Shown here: in pieces, positions 1 to 11,104 of the stretch | How the letters are laid out: every line of letters begins with the position of its first letter | How positions within the stretch are numbered: the stretch's first letter is position 1 | From: Hyphomicrobiales bacterium | GTDB taxonomy: Bacteria; Pseudomonadota; Alphaproteobacteria; Rhizobiales; Rhizobiaceae | Assembly: GCA_002400845.2 (NCBI GenBank) | Contig: NVRK02000091.1 | Location: 1 to 44,822 of the forward strand | Length of the DNA stretch: 44,822 nt | Reading direction: 5' to 3' | Program-made: the position numbers and the translations under genes | The notes under the pieces: model-generated | Databases searched by the model: none | Seen by the model: the letters and a program-made list of their open reading frames with translations, nothing else | What the model was told of the DNA's origin: nothing

Positions 1-492
1 GTTCACACGACAATTTCTGATATCAATTCAAGCATGTTGCAGGTGGGTGAAAAACGCGCCCAAGATAAAGGCCTGTCTGACAATGTAGACTTTGTTGAAG
101 CCAATGCCGAAGTTTTGCCTTTTGAAGACAATTCATTTGATGCTTATACAATCGCCTTTGGTATTAGAAATGTACCACGCATGGATATGGCATTATCAGA
201 AGCTTACCGCGTTTTAAAACGTGGTGGTCGTTTTATGTGCCTAGAATTTTCTGAAGTTGAAATGCCAATGCTGGATAAATTTTACGATCAATGGTCAATG
301 CATGCCATTCCGCAAATTGGTAAAATGATTACGGGCGAAGCTGAGCCTTATCAATATTTGGTAGAATCCATTCGAAAGTTTCCAAACCAACCAGCGTTTG
401 CAAAACTTATAAGCGAAGCTGGTTTTTCCCAAGTTGATTTTACCAATTACACTGGTGGCGTCGCGGCTTTGCACTCTGGTTGGAAATTATAG
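1..492 (+). CDS. ubiE: UbiE, demethylmenaquinone/ubiquinone C-methyltransferase (5' truncated by window edge)
   Basis: SAM-dependent C-methyltransferase of ubiquinone (and menaquinone) biosynthesis, acting on the quinone ring at the membrane. The frame is open from the first base, so the N-terminus with SAM motif I lies outside the window. The visible part starts in the acidic strand after motif I (SDINSSML, like the DIN/DFN of UbiE), followed by [13 protein letters not shown] (motif II region), the family signature [10 protein letters not shown], then [10 protein letters not shown] and LEFS. The C-terminus ends in a tryptophan-lysine-leucine tail typical of UbiE ([10 protein letters not shown]). 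The stop is 6 nt before ubiB, so the two are almost certainly co-transcribed. The assignment is secure from these signatures; only the missing start is uncertain. Confidence 0.95.
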   Translation, partial: VHTTISDINSSMLQVGEKRAQDKGLSDNVDFVEANAEVLPFEDNSFDAYTIAFGIRNVPRMDMALSEAYRVLKRGGRFMCLEFSEVEMPMLDKFYDQWSMHAIPQIGKMITGEAEPYQYLVESIRKFPNQPAFAKLISEAGFSQVDFTNYTGGVAALHSGWKL

Positions 493-498
493 TTTATT

Positions 499-2064
499 AT
501 GGGTACAGTTTCTTCTCTATTTTCTCTGGCAAATGCTGGCTTGGTTCTAGCCCGCGAAGGGGTTATCTCTGCCCTGCCAAGTGAGGCCTTGCCACCTGCG
601 GCACGTTTTGGACAAAAACTGTGCGGCCTCATAGCCAGAAAAAAATCTAAATCACGCAAACAAAGTGAGCGTCTTTCAATTGCGCTAAATCGGCTTGGCC
701 CTAGCTGGGTAAAAATTGGTCAGTTTTTAGCAACACGCTCAGATGTTATTGGCGTTCAAATGGCAAAAGACTTAGAGCTTTTGCAAGACCGTATGGAGCC
801 TTTCCCAACACAACAAGCAAGGGAACAAGTTGAAGGGTCGCTTGGCCGTAAGATAGAAGACATTTACAGCTCTTTTGCAGACCCCATTGCAGCCGCTTCT
901 ATGGCGCAAGTTCATAAAGCCACACGTAAAAAAGACGGCGTTGACGTTGCGGTTAAAGTTATTAGACCAACTGTTCGCGCACGTTTCTTAAAAGACTTAG
1001 ACACATTTTATACGGCCTCTCGTTTGCAAGAAAAATACATTCCTGCATCGCGTCGTTTAAAACCTGTTGCAGTAACCGATATGCTTGCACAATCTGCCCG
1101 CATTGAAATGGACATGCGTTTAGAAGCTGCGGCTTTTTCTGAAATGGCCGAAAATGTAAAAGACGACCCAGGTTTTAGAGTGCCTAAAATTGATTGGGAA
1201 TTATCGGGCCGAGATTGCATAACAATGGAATGGATTGACGGCATTAAGCTGTCTGACATTGAAGCAATTGAAAAAGCTGGCATCGATAAAGAAAAATTAG
1301 CGGCTTCGCTTATTCAATCGTTCCTTCGTCATGCTTTGCGTGATGGGTTTTTTCACGCGGACATGCACCCAGGTAATTTGTTTGTAGATACTAAGGGCGG
1401 TATAATCGCTGTTGATCTTGGGATTATGGGTCGTCTTAAAAAGAATGAACGCAAAGCATTGGCTGAGATTTTATTCGGATTTATCACTCGAGATTATAAG
1501 CGTGTTGCAGAAGTTCACTTTGAAATTGGCTATGTGCCGCGCACGCAAGATGTTGCAAGTTTTGCCCAAGCAATTCGCGCAATTGGCGAACCGATACATG
1601 GGCAATCTGCTGAAACCATATCTATGGCAAAGCTTTTACTGTTGCTGTTTGAGATCACCGACATTTATGACATGCAGGCGCGGCCTGAATTATTGCTGTT
1701 GCAAAAAACCATGGCAGTGGTTGAAGGGGTGGCGCGCACGCTGGACCCTAAATTTAACATGTGGGCGGCAAGCGAACCTGTTGTTGCTGAATGGATTAAG
1801 CGTAACCTTGGGCCAGTTGGCATTGCTGAAGAATTAAAAGAGGGTGCAAAGGCCGGTATTGCGCTGGCGCGTTCATTGCCAGAACTTGCGGAGCGGGCCG
1901 ATACGCTGGCGCGCGAAATGGAAGCAACCAGCGAAAACGGCTTTAGATTAGATGCACAAACTGTAAAACAAATTGGTATTGCAGAAGCCAAGCATTCTAG
2001 GTGGGGCCATTTAGCCCTTTGGGTTATTGCTGGCCTTGGTGCCTATGCGCTGTTCATTCATTAG
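499..2064 (+). CDS. ubiB: UbiB, atypical kinase/ATPase of ubiquinone biosynthesis
   Basis: UbiB/ABC1/ADCK-family protein kinase-like ATPase, 521 aa, usual length for bacterial UbiB. It supports assembly of the membrane-bound ubiquinone biosynthesis complex. The family-specific KxGQ motif is KIGQ at residues 72-75, the alanine-rich nucleotide loop is AAASMAQVH at about 131-139, the catalytic-loop equivalent HADMHPGN is at 286-293, and the metal-binding DLG is at about 306-308. A hydrophobic C-terminal segment (LALWVIAGLGAYALFI) fits the membrane anchor expected of UbiB. It begins 6 nt after ubiE, which supports an operon. No kinase motif is missing. Highly confident. Confidence 0.96.
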   Translation: MGTVSSLFSLANAGLVLAREGVISALPSEALPPAARFGQKLCGLIARKKSKSRKQSERLSIALNRLGPSWVKIGQFLATRSDVIGVQMAKDLELLQDRMEPFPTQQAREQVEGSLGRKIEDIYSSFADPIAAASMAQVHKATRKKDGVDVAVKVIRPTVRARFLKDLDTFYTASRLQEKYIPASRRLKPVAVTDMLAQSARIEMDMRLEAAAFSEMAENVKDDPGFRVPKIDWELSGRDCITMEWIDGIKLSDIEAIEKAGIDKEKLAASLIQSFLRHALRDGFFHADMHPGNLFVDTKGGIIAVDLGIMGRLKKNERKALAEILFGFITRDYKRVAEVHFEIGYVPRTQDVASFAQAIRAIGEPIHGQSAETISMAKLLLLLFEITDIYDMQARPELLLLQKTMAVVEGVARTLDPKFNMWAASEPVVAEWIKRNLGPVGIAEELKEGAKAGIALARSLPELAERADTLAREMEATSENGFRLDAQTVKQIGIAEAKHSRWGHLALWVIAGLGAYALFIH

Positions 2065-2095
2065 CTAAACAAGCAGCGCATAAGCTAATTTTAAA

Positions 2096-2551
2096 TTATT
2101 TAATCGATAGTAATTCTACATCAAAAATAAGCGTTGCATTTGGTGGAATAACACCGCCAGCGCCAGCCGCGCCATAACCCATTTCTGGTGGAATGGTCAG
2201 CGTACGCTTGCCGCCAATTTTCATGCCTACAACGCCTTCGTCCCAGCCTTTGATTACACGTCCAGCACCAAGTGGAAAGTCAAATGGGCTACCGCGATCT
2301 ACAGAACTGTCGAATTTAGTACCGCGTTTGTCGTCTGCTTTTTCGTCAAACACCCAGCCTGTATAATGTACTGAAACATTTTGGCCGCTTTCGGCAGTTG
2401 CGCCTTCGCCAACGACAGTGTCCGTTTTGATGAAAGAAGAATTTTCTGACATAGTTTGTTTTCCTGCTTTTTTAGTTGAAGTGTCTGAACAGGCTACTGT
2501 TGAGAAACCTAAGAGTGCCGCTAAGGCAATTGCTTTGATATGATTTTTCAT
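2096..2551 (-). CDS. FKBP-type peptidyl-prolyl cis-trans isomerase, putative lipoprotein
   Basis: Single-domain FKBP prolyl isomerase predicted to act in the envelope. From the Met at 2551 (MKNHIKAIALAALLG) there is a hydrophobic signal peptide ending in a lipobox-like STVAC, so it is probably a lipoprotein. An in-frame ATG four codons upstream (2563) is also possible; neither has a strong ribosome site, and the 2551 start gives the better signal peptide. The FKBP fold is clear: VSVHYTGWVFD, FDSSVDRGSPFDFPLG, VIKGWDEGVVGMKIGGKR, LTIPPEMGYG and IPPNATLIFDVELLSI, which contain the usual active-site aromatics and the terminal strand. It lies antiparallel between ubiB and coaBC and is not part of that operon. 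Substrates are unknown. Confidence 0.9.
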   Translation of the reverse strand: MKNHIKAIALAALLGFSTVACSDTSTKKAGKQTMSENSSFIKTDTVVGEGATAESGQNVSVHYTGWVFDEKADDKRGTKFDSSVDRGSPFDFPLGAGRVIKGWDEGVVGMKIGGKRTLTIPPEMGYGAAGAGGVIPPNATLIFDVELLSIK

Positions 2552-2721
2552 TCTACAGCTCATAATATTAGAGTGGAAAATTAGAGTAGTTTAGAATTTC
2601 GAAGTTTTAATAGAACAAGTTTCAATCTTATTCTACCGCATAATGCAAGCAGGCATAATAACACACGAAATCATTGATATCATATGTTGCAATCAATGAT
2701 TGCATTTACTATATAGGATTC

Positions 2722-4206
2722 ATGGCTAGTATTACGATTAGAAATCTTGATGAAGATGTAAAGCAGGCATTGCGCGAGCGCGCCGCTAAGAATGGTCACT
2801 CTATGGAAGAAGAGGCAAGGCTGTTATTATCTGCCAAGCCAAAGCGATCTATAATTCCTAAGCCAGCACAAGCCATTAATGCCGACAACACCTCAAATAA
2901 AGTTGAAAAAGCACTGCCAAAGATTGCCGATGCGTTTGAAGATTATCCTGCCGCTGGTAAACGTATTGTTCTCATTATCACTGGCGGCATTGCAGCATAT
3001 AAATGCCTCGACCTTATAAGACGATTGCGTGAGCGCGGCGTATCTGTTCGCCCTGTCATGACAAAATCTGCTCACGAATTTATCACGCCTTTATCGGTGG
3101 GTGCATTGGCGGCAGATAAAGTATTCACCGATTTGTTTGACCGTGAAGACGAACAAGATGTTGGACATATAAGATTAGCGCGTGAATGCGATGCAATTGT
3201 TGTTGCGCCTGCCACCGCAGACATAATGGCTAAAATGGCAAATGGCATTGCGAACGATCTTGCCTCAACCGTCTTACTTGCCAGTGATCGACCTATATTA
3301 ATTGCGCCAGCCATGAACCCAGTGATGTGGGAAAACCCAGCCACTAAACGCAATGTTGAAACGCTTGCAGATGACGGCATCAATTTCATTGGTCCTAAAA
3401 CTGGCGAGATGGCAGAAAGCGGTGAAGCTGGCACAGGCCGTATGGCCGAACCGTTAGAAATAGTCGATGCAATTGGTGAACTCTTAGATGACCGACCAAA
3501 ACCACTGTTAGGCAAGCGTGCTATTATTACCGCAGGGCCAACCCATGAGCCGATTGACCCAGTGCGCTACATTGCCAACAGGTCTTCTGGCAAGCAAGGC
3601 TACGCAATTGCCCATGCGCTCGCAGACTTGGGTGCAGAGGTCATTTTAGTTTCTGGCCCTGTAAACATTGATCCGCCTAACAATGTTGGCATCATAAAAG
3701 TGCAAACTGCGCGTGAAATGCAAAAGGCTGTAGAAATGGCCCTACCTGCCGACATAGCAATTATGGTTGCCGCAGTTGCTGATTGGCGCACTGTTGCATC
3801 TGCCGATAAAAAGATGAAAAAGAAGAATGGCAAAGGACCTTCTGAACTAGAGCTGACTGAAAACCCCGATATTTTAAAAGGCATTGGGCATCACAAAAAA
3901 CGCCCTTCACTGGTGATTGGATTTGCCGCAGAAACCAATGATTTAATAAAACACGCAAGTGCTAAACTGGATAAAAAAGGTGCTAATTGGATTGTCGCCA
4001 ATGATGTGTCTGCTACCAGCGGCATTAAAGGTGGCGTAATGGGCAGCGACAATAATCGTATTAAGCTGCTTTCTAAAACGCCTAACGCCAAAGATGGCAA
4101 GAAGGTAAGCGTTGAAGATTGGCCTTTAATGAGTAAAAAGGCTGTAGCAAAAGAATTGGCCTTGGCTGTTGCTGACTATTTCAACAAAGAAACAATTACC
4201 GTTTAA
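2722..4206 (+). CDS. coaBC: CoaBC (phosphopantothenoylcysteine decarboxylase/phosphopantothenate-cysteine ligase) with N-terminal FitA-like RHH domain
   Basis: Bifunctional coenzyme A biosynthesis enzyme: CoaB ligates 4'-phosphopantothenate to cysteine and CoaC, FMN-dependent, decarboxylates the product. From the ATG at 2722 (AGGA just upstream) the protein is 494 aa, about 80-90 longer than typical CoaBC. Residues 1-40 ([20 protein letters not shown], then [10 protein letters not shown]) form a strand-helix-helix like the FitA/Arc ribbon-helix-helix antitoxins. A linker follows, then CoaC from about residue 75: TGGIAAYK, the catalytic-His motif VGHIRLA, and PAMNPVMW. CoaB follows: [28 protein letters not shown] and FAAETN. 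The CoaC cysteine usually found in a LACG-type loop appears to be Ser233 ([12 protein letters not shown]). Its stop overlaps the dut start by one base, so the pair is translationally coupled. An ATG at 2674 would add 16 unconvincing residues. Confidence 0.93.
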   Translation: MASITIRNLDEDVKQALRERAAKNGHSMEEEARLLLSAKPKRSIIPKPAQAINADNTSNKVEKALPKIADAFEDYPAAGKRIVLIITGGIAAYKCLDLIRRLRERGVSVRPVMTKSAHEFITPLSVGALAADKVFTDLFDREDEQDVGHIRLARECDAIVVAPATADIMAKMANGIANDLASTVLLASDRPILIAPAMNPVMWENPATKRNVETLADDGINFIGPKTGEMAESGEAGTGRMAEPLEIVDAIGELLDDRPKPLLGKRAIITAGPTHEPIDPVRYIANRSSGKQGYAIAHALADLGAEVILVSGPVNIDPPNNVGIIKVQTAREMQKAVEMALPADIAIMVAAVADWRTVASADKKMKKKNGKGPSELELTENPDILKGIGHHKKRPSLVIGFAAETNDLIKHASAKLDKKGANWIVANDVSATSGIKGGVMGSDNNRIKLLSKTPNAKDGKKVSVEDWPLMSKKAVAKELALAVADYFNKETITV

Positions 4207-4670
4207 TGGACAAAAAAATGACCACATTACAAATCGTACGTCTTCCACACAGTGATGGGCTTGGATTACCAAACTATGAGACACCGCAAGCTGCTGGCAT
4301 GGATTTACGCGCGGCATGCCCACAAAACGAACCAATCACACTTAAACCAGCGCAAAGATTGCTTGTGCCAACGGGTTTTATATTTGAGATTGAAAATGGA
4401 TTTGAAGCGCAGATACGGCCTCGTTCTGGCATAGCCTATAAGAATGGCATTACCTGCCTAAATACGCCTGGCACGATAGACAGCGATTATCGCGGTGAAG
4501 TTATGGTGCTTTTAATCAATCACAGCGATACAGATTTTGTTATTGAACGCGGCATGCGCATCGCGCAAATGATTATTGCCCCTGTTACGCAAGCAGTGAT
4601 TAAAGAAAAATCTCTCATAAGTGAAACCGAACGCGGCGCTGGTGGCTTTGGCTCTACGGGTGTGAAGTAG
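4206..4670 (+). CDS. dut: dUTPase (deoxyuridine 5'-triphosphate nucleotidohydrolase)
   Basis: Trimeric dUTPase that hydrolyses dUTP to dUMP and pyrophosphate, keeping uracil out of DNA and supplying dTMP synthesis. At 154 aa it has the normal length, with all five motifs in order: AAGMDLRA (I), RPRSGIAYK (II), [11 protein letters not shown] (III, with the catalytic Asp), RIAQMII (IV) and the C-terminal P-loop-like [10 protein letters not shown] (V). The start overlaps the coaBC stop (TAATG). An internal Met at codon 5 is an alternative start. The coaBC-dut pairing is common in alphaproteobacteria. The 3' end is only 3 nt from the convergent gene at 4674, leaving no room for a separate terminator. 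Confidence 0.97.
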   Translation: MDKKMTTLQIVRLPHSDGLGLPNYETPQAAGMDLRAACPQNEPITLKPAQRLLVPTGFIFEIENGFEAQIRPRSGIAYKNGITCLNTPGTIDSDYRGEVMVLLINHSDTDFVIERGMRIAQMIIAPVTQAVIKEKSLISETERGAGGFGSTGVK

Positions 4671-4673
4671 TCG

Positions 4674-5159
4674 TTAGGCAAAACTTACCTGCGCAGACAT
4701 GCCAGCATGTGTTGTAGACACAGCTGATGGACCGATCATCTGTGTAACATCTGCTAATTCTTCTTCGCGTATTTCTTCTGCTTCTAAAAATTCAGAGTAT
4801 TTGGACTTCATATCCAATACTGAATTAAGCCTATCTCGACTTATAAAATCTATTGGTGAGTCAACGCGTTTAAAAACACCTTTAACGAGGGATGGCTTAA
4901 CAACTTGGTTCTTGACCATTTTTGCCAAAACTTCATCGACAATCTTTTCAGAGAACCCCAAGCTTTGCGTAAGCATGTTTGGTGTAAAGTCTGGTGTGTT
5001 TTCGATAAATTGTCTGCACCAAATATAGGCTACATCCACTGCTGATCTACTTGCCATAGGCGCCGATACTGCACTGCCAGCACTGGCGAGCGCTTTAATT
5101 GGAAAGCTTGGCAACACAAACAGCGCCGCTGCACCTTTTAGAAAGTTTCTTCTTTTCAT
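4674..5159 (-). CDS. Putative Tat-exported protein of unknown function
   Basis: I do not recognise the family. From the Met at 5159 (161 aa) the protein begins with KRRNFLKG, a good twin-arginine (Tat) motif, followed by a hydrophobic stretch (AAALFVLPSFPI) and a likely signal-peptidase site near ALA-SA. The frame can be extended upstream to 5231, but those 24 residues would bury the signal, so 5159 is preferred. The mature part is mainly helical and charged, with VAYIWCRQFIENTPDF, FSEKIVDEVLAKMVKNQ and an acidic SEFLEAEEIREEELADVTQ stretch; a single Cys is present. It is convergent with dut and divergent from the LysE gene. Tat export suggests a folded or cofactor-bound periplasmic protein, but this is inference. 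Confidence 0.7.
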   Translation of the reverse strand: MKRRNFLKGAAALFVLPSFPIKALASAGSAVSAPMASRSAVDVAYIWCRQFIENTPDFTPNMLTQSLGFSEKIVDEVLAKMVKNQVVKPSLVKGVFKRVDSPIDFISRDRLNSVLDMKSKYSEFLEAEEIREEELADVTQMIGPSAVSTTHAGMSAQVSFA

Positions 5160-5231
5160 ATTTTGAATATATGAATTGTAATATGTAATTTCCAGTTTTA
5201 TGGTGACCCTGCTAAACAAAGGTACGTACAT

Positions 5232-5849
5232 ATGACCATCACAGCATTTTTAACTTACGCGCTTGCACTTGGTATTGCAGGCATTATTCCAGGCCCAGGT
5301 ATTGCAGCTGTTGTTGGTCGCGCATTGGGGTCTGGGTTTCAAAAATCACTGCCAATGCTAATGGGCATAATCTTAGGTGATATTGTATATTTGACCCTTG
5401 CCATTGGCGGCCTAGCTGTCATTGCCACCAGCTTTGCCAGCGTCTTTTTTATCGTTAAGATTGGTGGCGCTTGTTACCTTTTATATTTGGCTTATCTGTT
5501 TTGGGTACATGGCATTAAGCCAACCGAAGTGAAAAAAGGGGTAGGCAAGCGCGAAGGCATTGCAACGTTTTTAGCAGGCTTTGCCGTCACCATGGCAAAT
5601 CCAAAAACCATCATCTTTTACATCGCATTACTGCCAAGTGTGATTGATATTGCAAGCGTTACGCTTAACGCATATTTTGTACTTGCCGCAATTACCGCTG
5701 TGGTCTTATTCGCCGTAATGTCGCCCTATATTGCGCTAGCTTCAAAAGCGCGTGAAACATTTAGGAATGAGAGGTCACTCAAAATAATGGGTCGCAGTGC
5801 AGCCGCTATTTTAACAGGAACGGCTGGTTGGATATTAGCGCGTGGTTAG
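5232..5849 (+). CDS. LysE/RhtB family amino-acid exporter
   Basis: Inner-membrane efflux protein of the LysE/RhtB family, 205 aa, the standard size. The N-terminal family signature is present in degenerate form (IIPGPGIAAVVGRALGSG, where the glycine-proline-glycine turn precedes the first cytoplasmic loop). Hydrophobic segments at about residues 1-25, 40-62, 66-90, 112-135, 142-165 and 185-203 suggest six membrane passes. The loop FAVTMANPKTIIFYIALLP contains the conserved NPK motif. AAAGG lies about 10 nt upstream of the ATG. The substrate is probably an amino acid or a related metabolite, but the sequence does not reveal which. The neighbouring genes give no pathway hint. Confidence 0.9.
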   Translation: MTITAFLTYALALGIAGIIPGPGIAAVVGRALGSGFQKSLPMLMGIILGDIVYLTLAIGGLAVIATSFASVFFIVKIGGACYLLYLAYLFWVHGIKPTEVKKGVGKREGIATFLAGFAVTMANPKTIIFYIALLPSVIDIASVTLNAYFVLAAITAVVLFAVMSPYIALASKARETFRNERSLKIMGRSAAAILTGTAGWILARG

Positions 5850-5850
5850 A

Positions 5851-5878
5851 AAATTTAAGAATTAAATTTCTATTTTTT
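5851..5878 (+). terminator. Weak AT-only hairpin after the LysE-family gene
   Basis: AAATTTA (5851-5857) pairs with TAAATTT (5863-5869) and a run of six T follows at 5873-5878. The stem has no GC pairs, so termination is plausible but weak. Confidence 0.35.
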
Positions 5879-6012
5879 GACCATACGTAGAATTAGCGAC
5901 CAATAAATTGCATTTAATAACCACGCACATACTATCACGATGGGTATAAAAGTGTTTTACTTCCCAAACTTTTTTAATGATGTCCATATAGTTTTTCAAA
6001 GGGAGTAATCAA

Positions 6013-6969
6013 ATGGCAGTAGGTCGCGGTAAGATTTTTAAAAACATCACGGATACGATTGGGGACACCCCAATTGTTCGTCTTGATAAACTTGCAAAAA
6101 AGCATCGTGTAAAAGCAAATCTGCTGGCTAAACTAGAATCCTTTAATCCAAACTCCAGCGTAAAAGATCGCATTGGCGTTGCGATGATTGAAAAGCTTGA
6201 AAAAGACAAAAAAATCAAGCCGGGTAAATCTGTTTTGGTTGAGCCAACGTCTGGTAATACAGGTATTGGCCTTGCTTTTGCTGCGGCTTCAAAAGGCTAT
6301 CGGCTTATTCTTACAATGCCCGAATCTATGTCGATTGAGCGTCGTAAAATGTTTGCAATTTTGGGTGCAGAGCTTGTGCTTACAGAAGCTGCAAAAGGCA
6401 TGAAGGGCGCGATTGCCAAAGCAGAAGAAATAGCTAGCGAAACCAAAAATGCAGTTATCCCTCAACAATTTGAAAATACTGCAAACCCTGCCATTCACCG
6501 CAAAACCACTGGCCCTGAAATTTGGAATGACACAAAAGGCAAAGTGCATGTGTTTGTTTCTGGCATTGGTACAGGGGGCACAATCACTGGCGCTGGTGCA
6601 TATTTGAAGAAACAGAATCCAAAAATTCATATTGTTGCGGTTGAACCAGCGGATTCTCCAATCCTTTCTGGTGGCGATCCAGGCCCTCATAAAATTCAAG
6701 GTATTGGTGCAGGATTTGCCCCTGCTATTTTGAATACTAAGATTTATGATGAAGTTATTACTGTTACCAATGAAGAATCTTTTGAGATGGCCCGCCAAGT
6801 AGCAAGCTTAGAGGGCGTGCCTGTTGGTATTTCTTCTGGTGCGGCACTTGTAGCTGCCATTAAAATTGGTCGCCGCAAAGAATTTGAGAATAAAAATATT
6901 GTGGTAATTTTGCCCGATTTTGCAGAGCGTTATCTATCAACTGCGTTGTTTGATGGTCTTGGCGAGTAA
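6013..6969 (+). CDS. cysK: Cysteine synthase A (O-acetylserine sulfhydrylase)
   Basis: PLP enzyme that makes L-cysteine from O-acetylserine and sulfide in the cytoplasm; 318 aa, usual length. The PLP lysine is Lys51 in NSSVKDRIG. The substrate and phosphate loops are PTSGNTGIG (about 78-86) and [13 protein letters not shown], which holds the phosphate of [14 protein letters not shown] and the C-terminal GISSGAA, near the pyridine nitrogen, complete the CysK pattern. A strong AGGGAG ribosome site lies just before the ATG. It is transcribed alone, ending in the strong terminator at 7009-7043. CysK is favoured over CysM or cystathionine beta-synthase because of the KIQGIGAGF signature and the lack of extra domains. 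Confidence 0.95.
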   Translation: MAVGRGKIFKNITDTIGDTPIVRLDKLAKKHRVKANLLAKLESFNPNSSVKDRIGVAMIEKLEKDKKIKPGKSVLVEPTSGNTGIGLAFAAASKGYRLILTMPESMSIERRKMFAILGAELVLTEAAKGMKGAIAKAEEIASETKNAVIPQQFENTANPAIHRKTTGPEIWNDTKGKVHVFVSGIGTGGTITGAGAYLKKQNPKIHIVAVEPADSPILSGGDPGPHKIQGIGAGFAPAILNTKIYDEVITVTNEESFEMARQVASLEGVPVGISSGAALVAAIKIGRRKEFENKNIVVILPDFAERYLSTALFDGLGE

Positions 6970-7008
6970 TCGTATAAAAGCGTAGTCAAAGCTATTAATT
7001 AAAAATTT

Positions 7009-7043
7009 AAGGCCGTGGCTAGTTAATAGCTATGGCCTTTTTT
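7009..7043 (+). terminator. Rho-independent terminator of cysK
   Basis: AAGGCCGTGGCTA (7009-7021) pairs with TAGCTATGGCCTT (7027-7039) over 13 positions, two of them G-U wobbles. The loop is 5 nt, and T continues to 7043. It separates cysK from gyrB. Confidence 0.9.
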
Positions 7044-7159
7044 GTTACTTCTAAGCAGATAAAAATATCCAATTTATTGCCGTTATTTCGAACCCAAAAA
7101 TAATCGCCCAAAAATTTGGTATTTAGGTAAAAAGCGCCTATATTAGCGGAATGTTTTGA

Positions 7160-9670
<2,511 letters not shown>

Positions 9671-9789
9671 TAATTAAGGTTTTAAATTTTACTGTTAATT
9701 TTTCATCATAATATTTAGCTTCTGTTAACTACACGAGGCGCATAATTGACGCTTAGTTAGTTACAAACATTTTGTGGTGGAGACAGGAC

Positions 9790-10134
9790 ATGCAAGTGGC
9801 ATTTGCTACAAGTAAAATTATTGAGCCCGAAACAAGCTCATCAAAAGCGCATTTCTATATGGAAAAACGCGCACACGCGCGAACTCCGGCACGAGATTTA
9901 AGTGAAATCTTTCTAGTTGGAACCAACCACGCATTTGCTTGCATGGTTCAAGACCTCTCAGAAACTGGAGCTAAATTGCAAGTTTCATGCGGTATATTGC
10001 CTAATAAATTTGCCTTAGTAAACCATACAAAACGCACACGCACTTTGTGTAAAACAATATGGCGAAAGAATACTATGATTGGCGTTAGGTTTATCTCACG
10101 TCCAAGGCCTATGACCATGAAAGATACTTTGTAA
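9790..10134 (+). CDS. PilZ-domain-like protein
   Basis: Small cytoplasmic protein, 114 aa from the ATG at 9790, with GGAG 7 nt upstream; a TTG six codons earlier is less likely. It resembles single-domain PilZ proteins that bind cyclic di-GMP: MEKRAHARTPAR supplies an RxxxR-type basic motif, and MVQDLSETGAKLQV matches the DxSxxGA-type strand. ARG-rich KTIWRKNTMIGVRFIS closes the barrel. The linker residues fit reasonably but not perfectly, so actual c-di-GMP binding is inferred. The first 30 residues are unstructured. It lies between gyrB and the OmpA lipoprotein gene with no clear operon partner. Targets are unknown. Confidence 0.75.
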   Translation: MQVAFATSKIIEPETSSSKAHFYMEKRAHARTPARDLSEIFLVGTNHAFACMVQDLSETGAKLQVSCGILPNKFALVNHTKRTRTLCKTIWRKNTMIGVRFISRPRPMTMKDTL

Positions 10135-10333
10135 GTTTAAATTTGTTGCTACTCTTAATTTTGCCGTTCTTTTTTGGCAAATATTTTAACAATTCTCGAT
10201 AGCAACATTTTTAAATGCAAACACTGCAAATAAATTCGTACAGCTCCCTTAACAGCAGGTTAGTGGGGTTTTTTAACAAAATTACGACTAACCCTTAGAT
10301 AAACTGGCCAAAGGCCAAGAATGCGGGCACATA

Positions 10334-11005
10334 ATGAAAAAATCGATCCTACTACTCACTGTGAGCGCAATAGCTCTTGCATCATGTCAAACACAAACCG
10401 ACCCACTAACGGGGCAAGCACAACGTAACAACACTGCGGGTGGCGCAGCGCTTGGTGCTTTGATTGGCGCTGGGGCTGGCTTTTTAATTGCTCGTAAAAA
10501 AGGCGGTAAGGATCAACGTAAAGCTGCTCTTATTGGCGCTGGTATTGGCGGTTTAACAGGCGCTGGCATTGGCAATTACATGGACCGTCAAGAACAGGAA
10601 TTGCGCCAACATTTGCAAAACTCTGGTGTGAGTGTAAGCCGTTCAGGTAACGATATTATAATAAACATGCCGAGCAATGTAACCTTTGGTTCAGATTCTG
10701 CTGTTGTGAATTCAACCTTTGCTGGCGTGCTAAATTCTGTTGCTATTATTTTAAACAAATACCCAAACACACTGCTTGATATTGATGGGCACACAGATTC
10801 TTCTGGCGACCCTACCTATAACCAACAATTGTCTGAGCGCAGAGCTGTTGCTGTTGGCCAATATTTACAAGGTAAAGGAACAGATCCACGTCGCTTATTG
10901 GTTGTTGGTTTTGGCGAGACACGCCCAATTGCCTCTAACGATAACGAACAGGGCAAATCACAAAACCGCCGTGTAGAAGTTAGAATTTCACCAATACAAA
11001 ATTAA
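10334..11005 (+). CDS. OmpA-family lipoprotein with glycine-zipper segment (YiaD-like)
   Basis: Outer-membrane-associated, peptidoglycan-binding lipoprotein, 223 aa. Residues 1-18 form a lipoprotein signal ending in the lipobox LASC (lipidated Cys18). Residues about 36-85 are a glycine-zipper (GGAALGALIGAGAGFLIA, then ALIGAGIGGLTGAGIGNYMD), a membrane-inserting or oligomerising element. The C-terminal half is an OmpA domain: NVTFGSDSAVV, IDGHTDSSGDPTYNQQLSERRA and GFGETRPIASN, followed by NRRVEVRI, including the Asp and Arg that contact diaminopimelate in this family. This architecture matches YiaD. A well-formed terminator follows at 11071-11104. Role: envelope integrity, inferred from family. 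Confidence 0.92.
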   Translation: MKKSILLLTVSAIALASCQTQTDPLTGQAQRNNTAGGAALGALIGAGAGFLIARKKGGKDQRKAALIGAGIGGLTGAGIGNYMDRQEQELRQHLQNSGVSVSRSGNDIIINMPSNVTFGSDSAVVNSTFAGVLNSVAIILNKYPNTLLDIDGHTDSSGDPTYNQQLSERRAVAVGQYLQGKGTDPRRLLVVGFGETRPIASNDNEQGKSQNRRVEVRISPIQN

Positions 11006-11070
11006 AAGTTAATGGATTTATTAGAAATTGACGCTTCTAATTAAACTGATCTAAAAACATGTATGCCATT

Positions 11071-11104
11071 ATCCGCCTGTTATTATTAGCAGGCGGATTT
11101 TTTT
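11071..11104 (+). terminator. Rho-independent terminator after the OmpA lipoprotein gene
   Basis: ATCCGCCTG (11071-11079) and CAGGCGGAT (11090-11098) form a perfect 9-bp stem with a 10-nt loop, followed by T to 11104. Its 3' arm contains GGCGGA directly ahead of the TTG at 11103, so it may double as ribosome-site sequence for the next gene. Confidence 0.9.

Noticed and set aside
5940-6008. 22-codon frame ending 4 nt before the cysK start, a possible leader peptide
   Set aside because: It has no ribosome site and no Cys or Ser codons that would suit attenuation; its last codons are simply the cysK ribosome-site region.
10160-10181. TTTGCC/GGCAAA hairpin after the PilZ gene as a terminator
   Set aside because: The stem is only 6 bp, the T-run is in the loop rather than after it, and no T-run follows.
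10258-10293. GGTTAGT/ACTAACC inverted repeat before the OmpA lipoprotein gene
   Set aside because: The 7-bp arms are 22 bp apart, which is too weak to separate from chance in AT-rich DNA.
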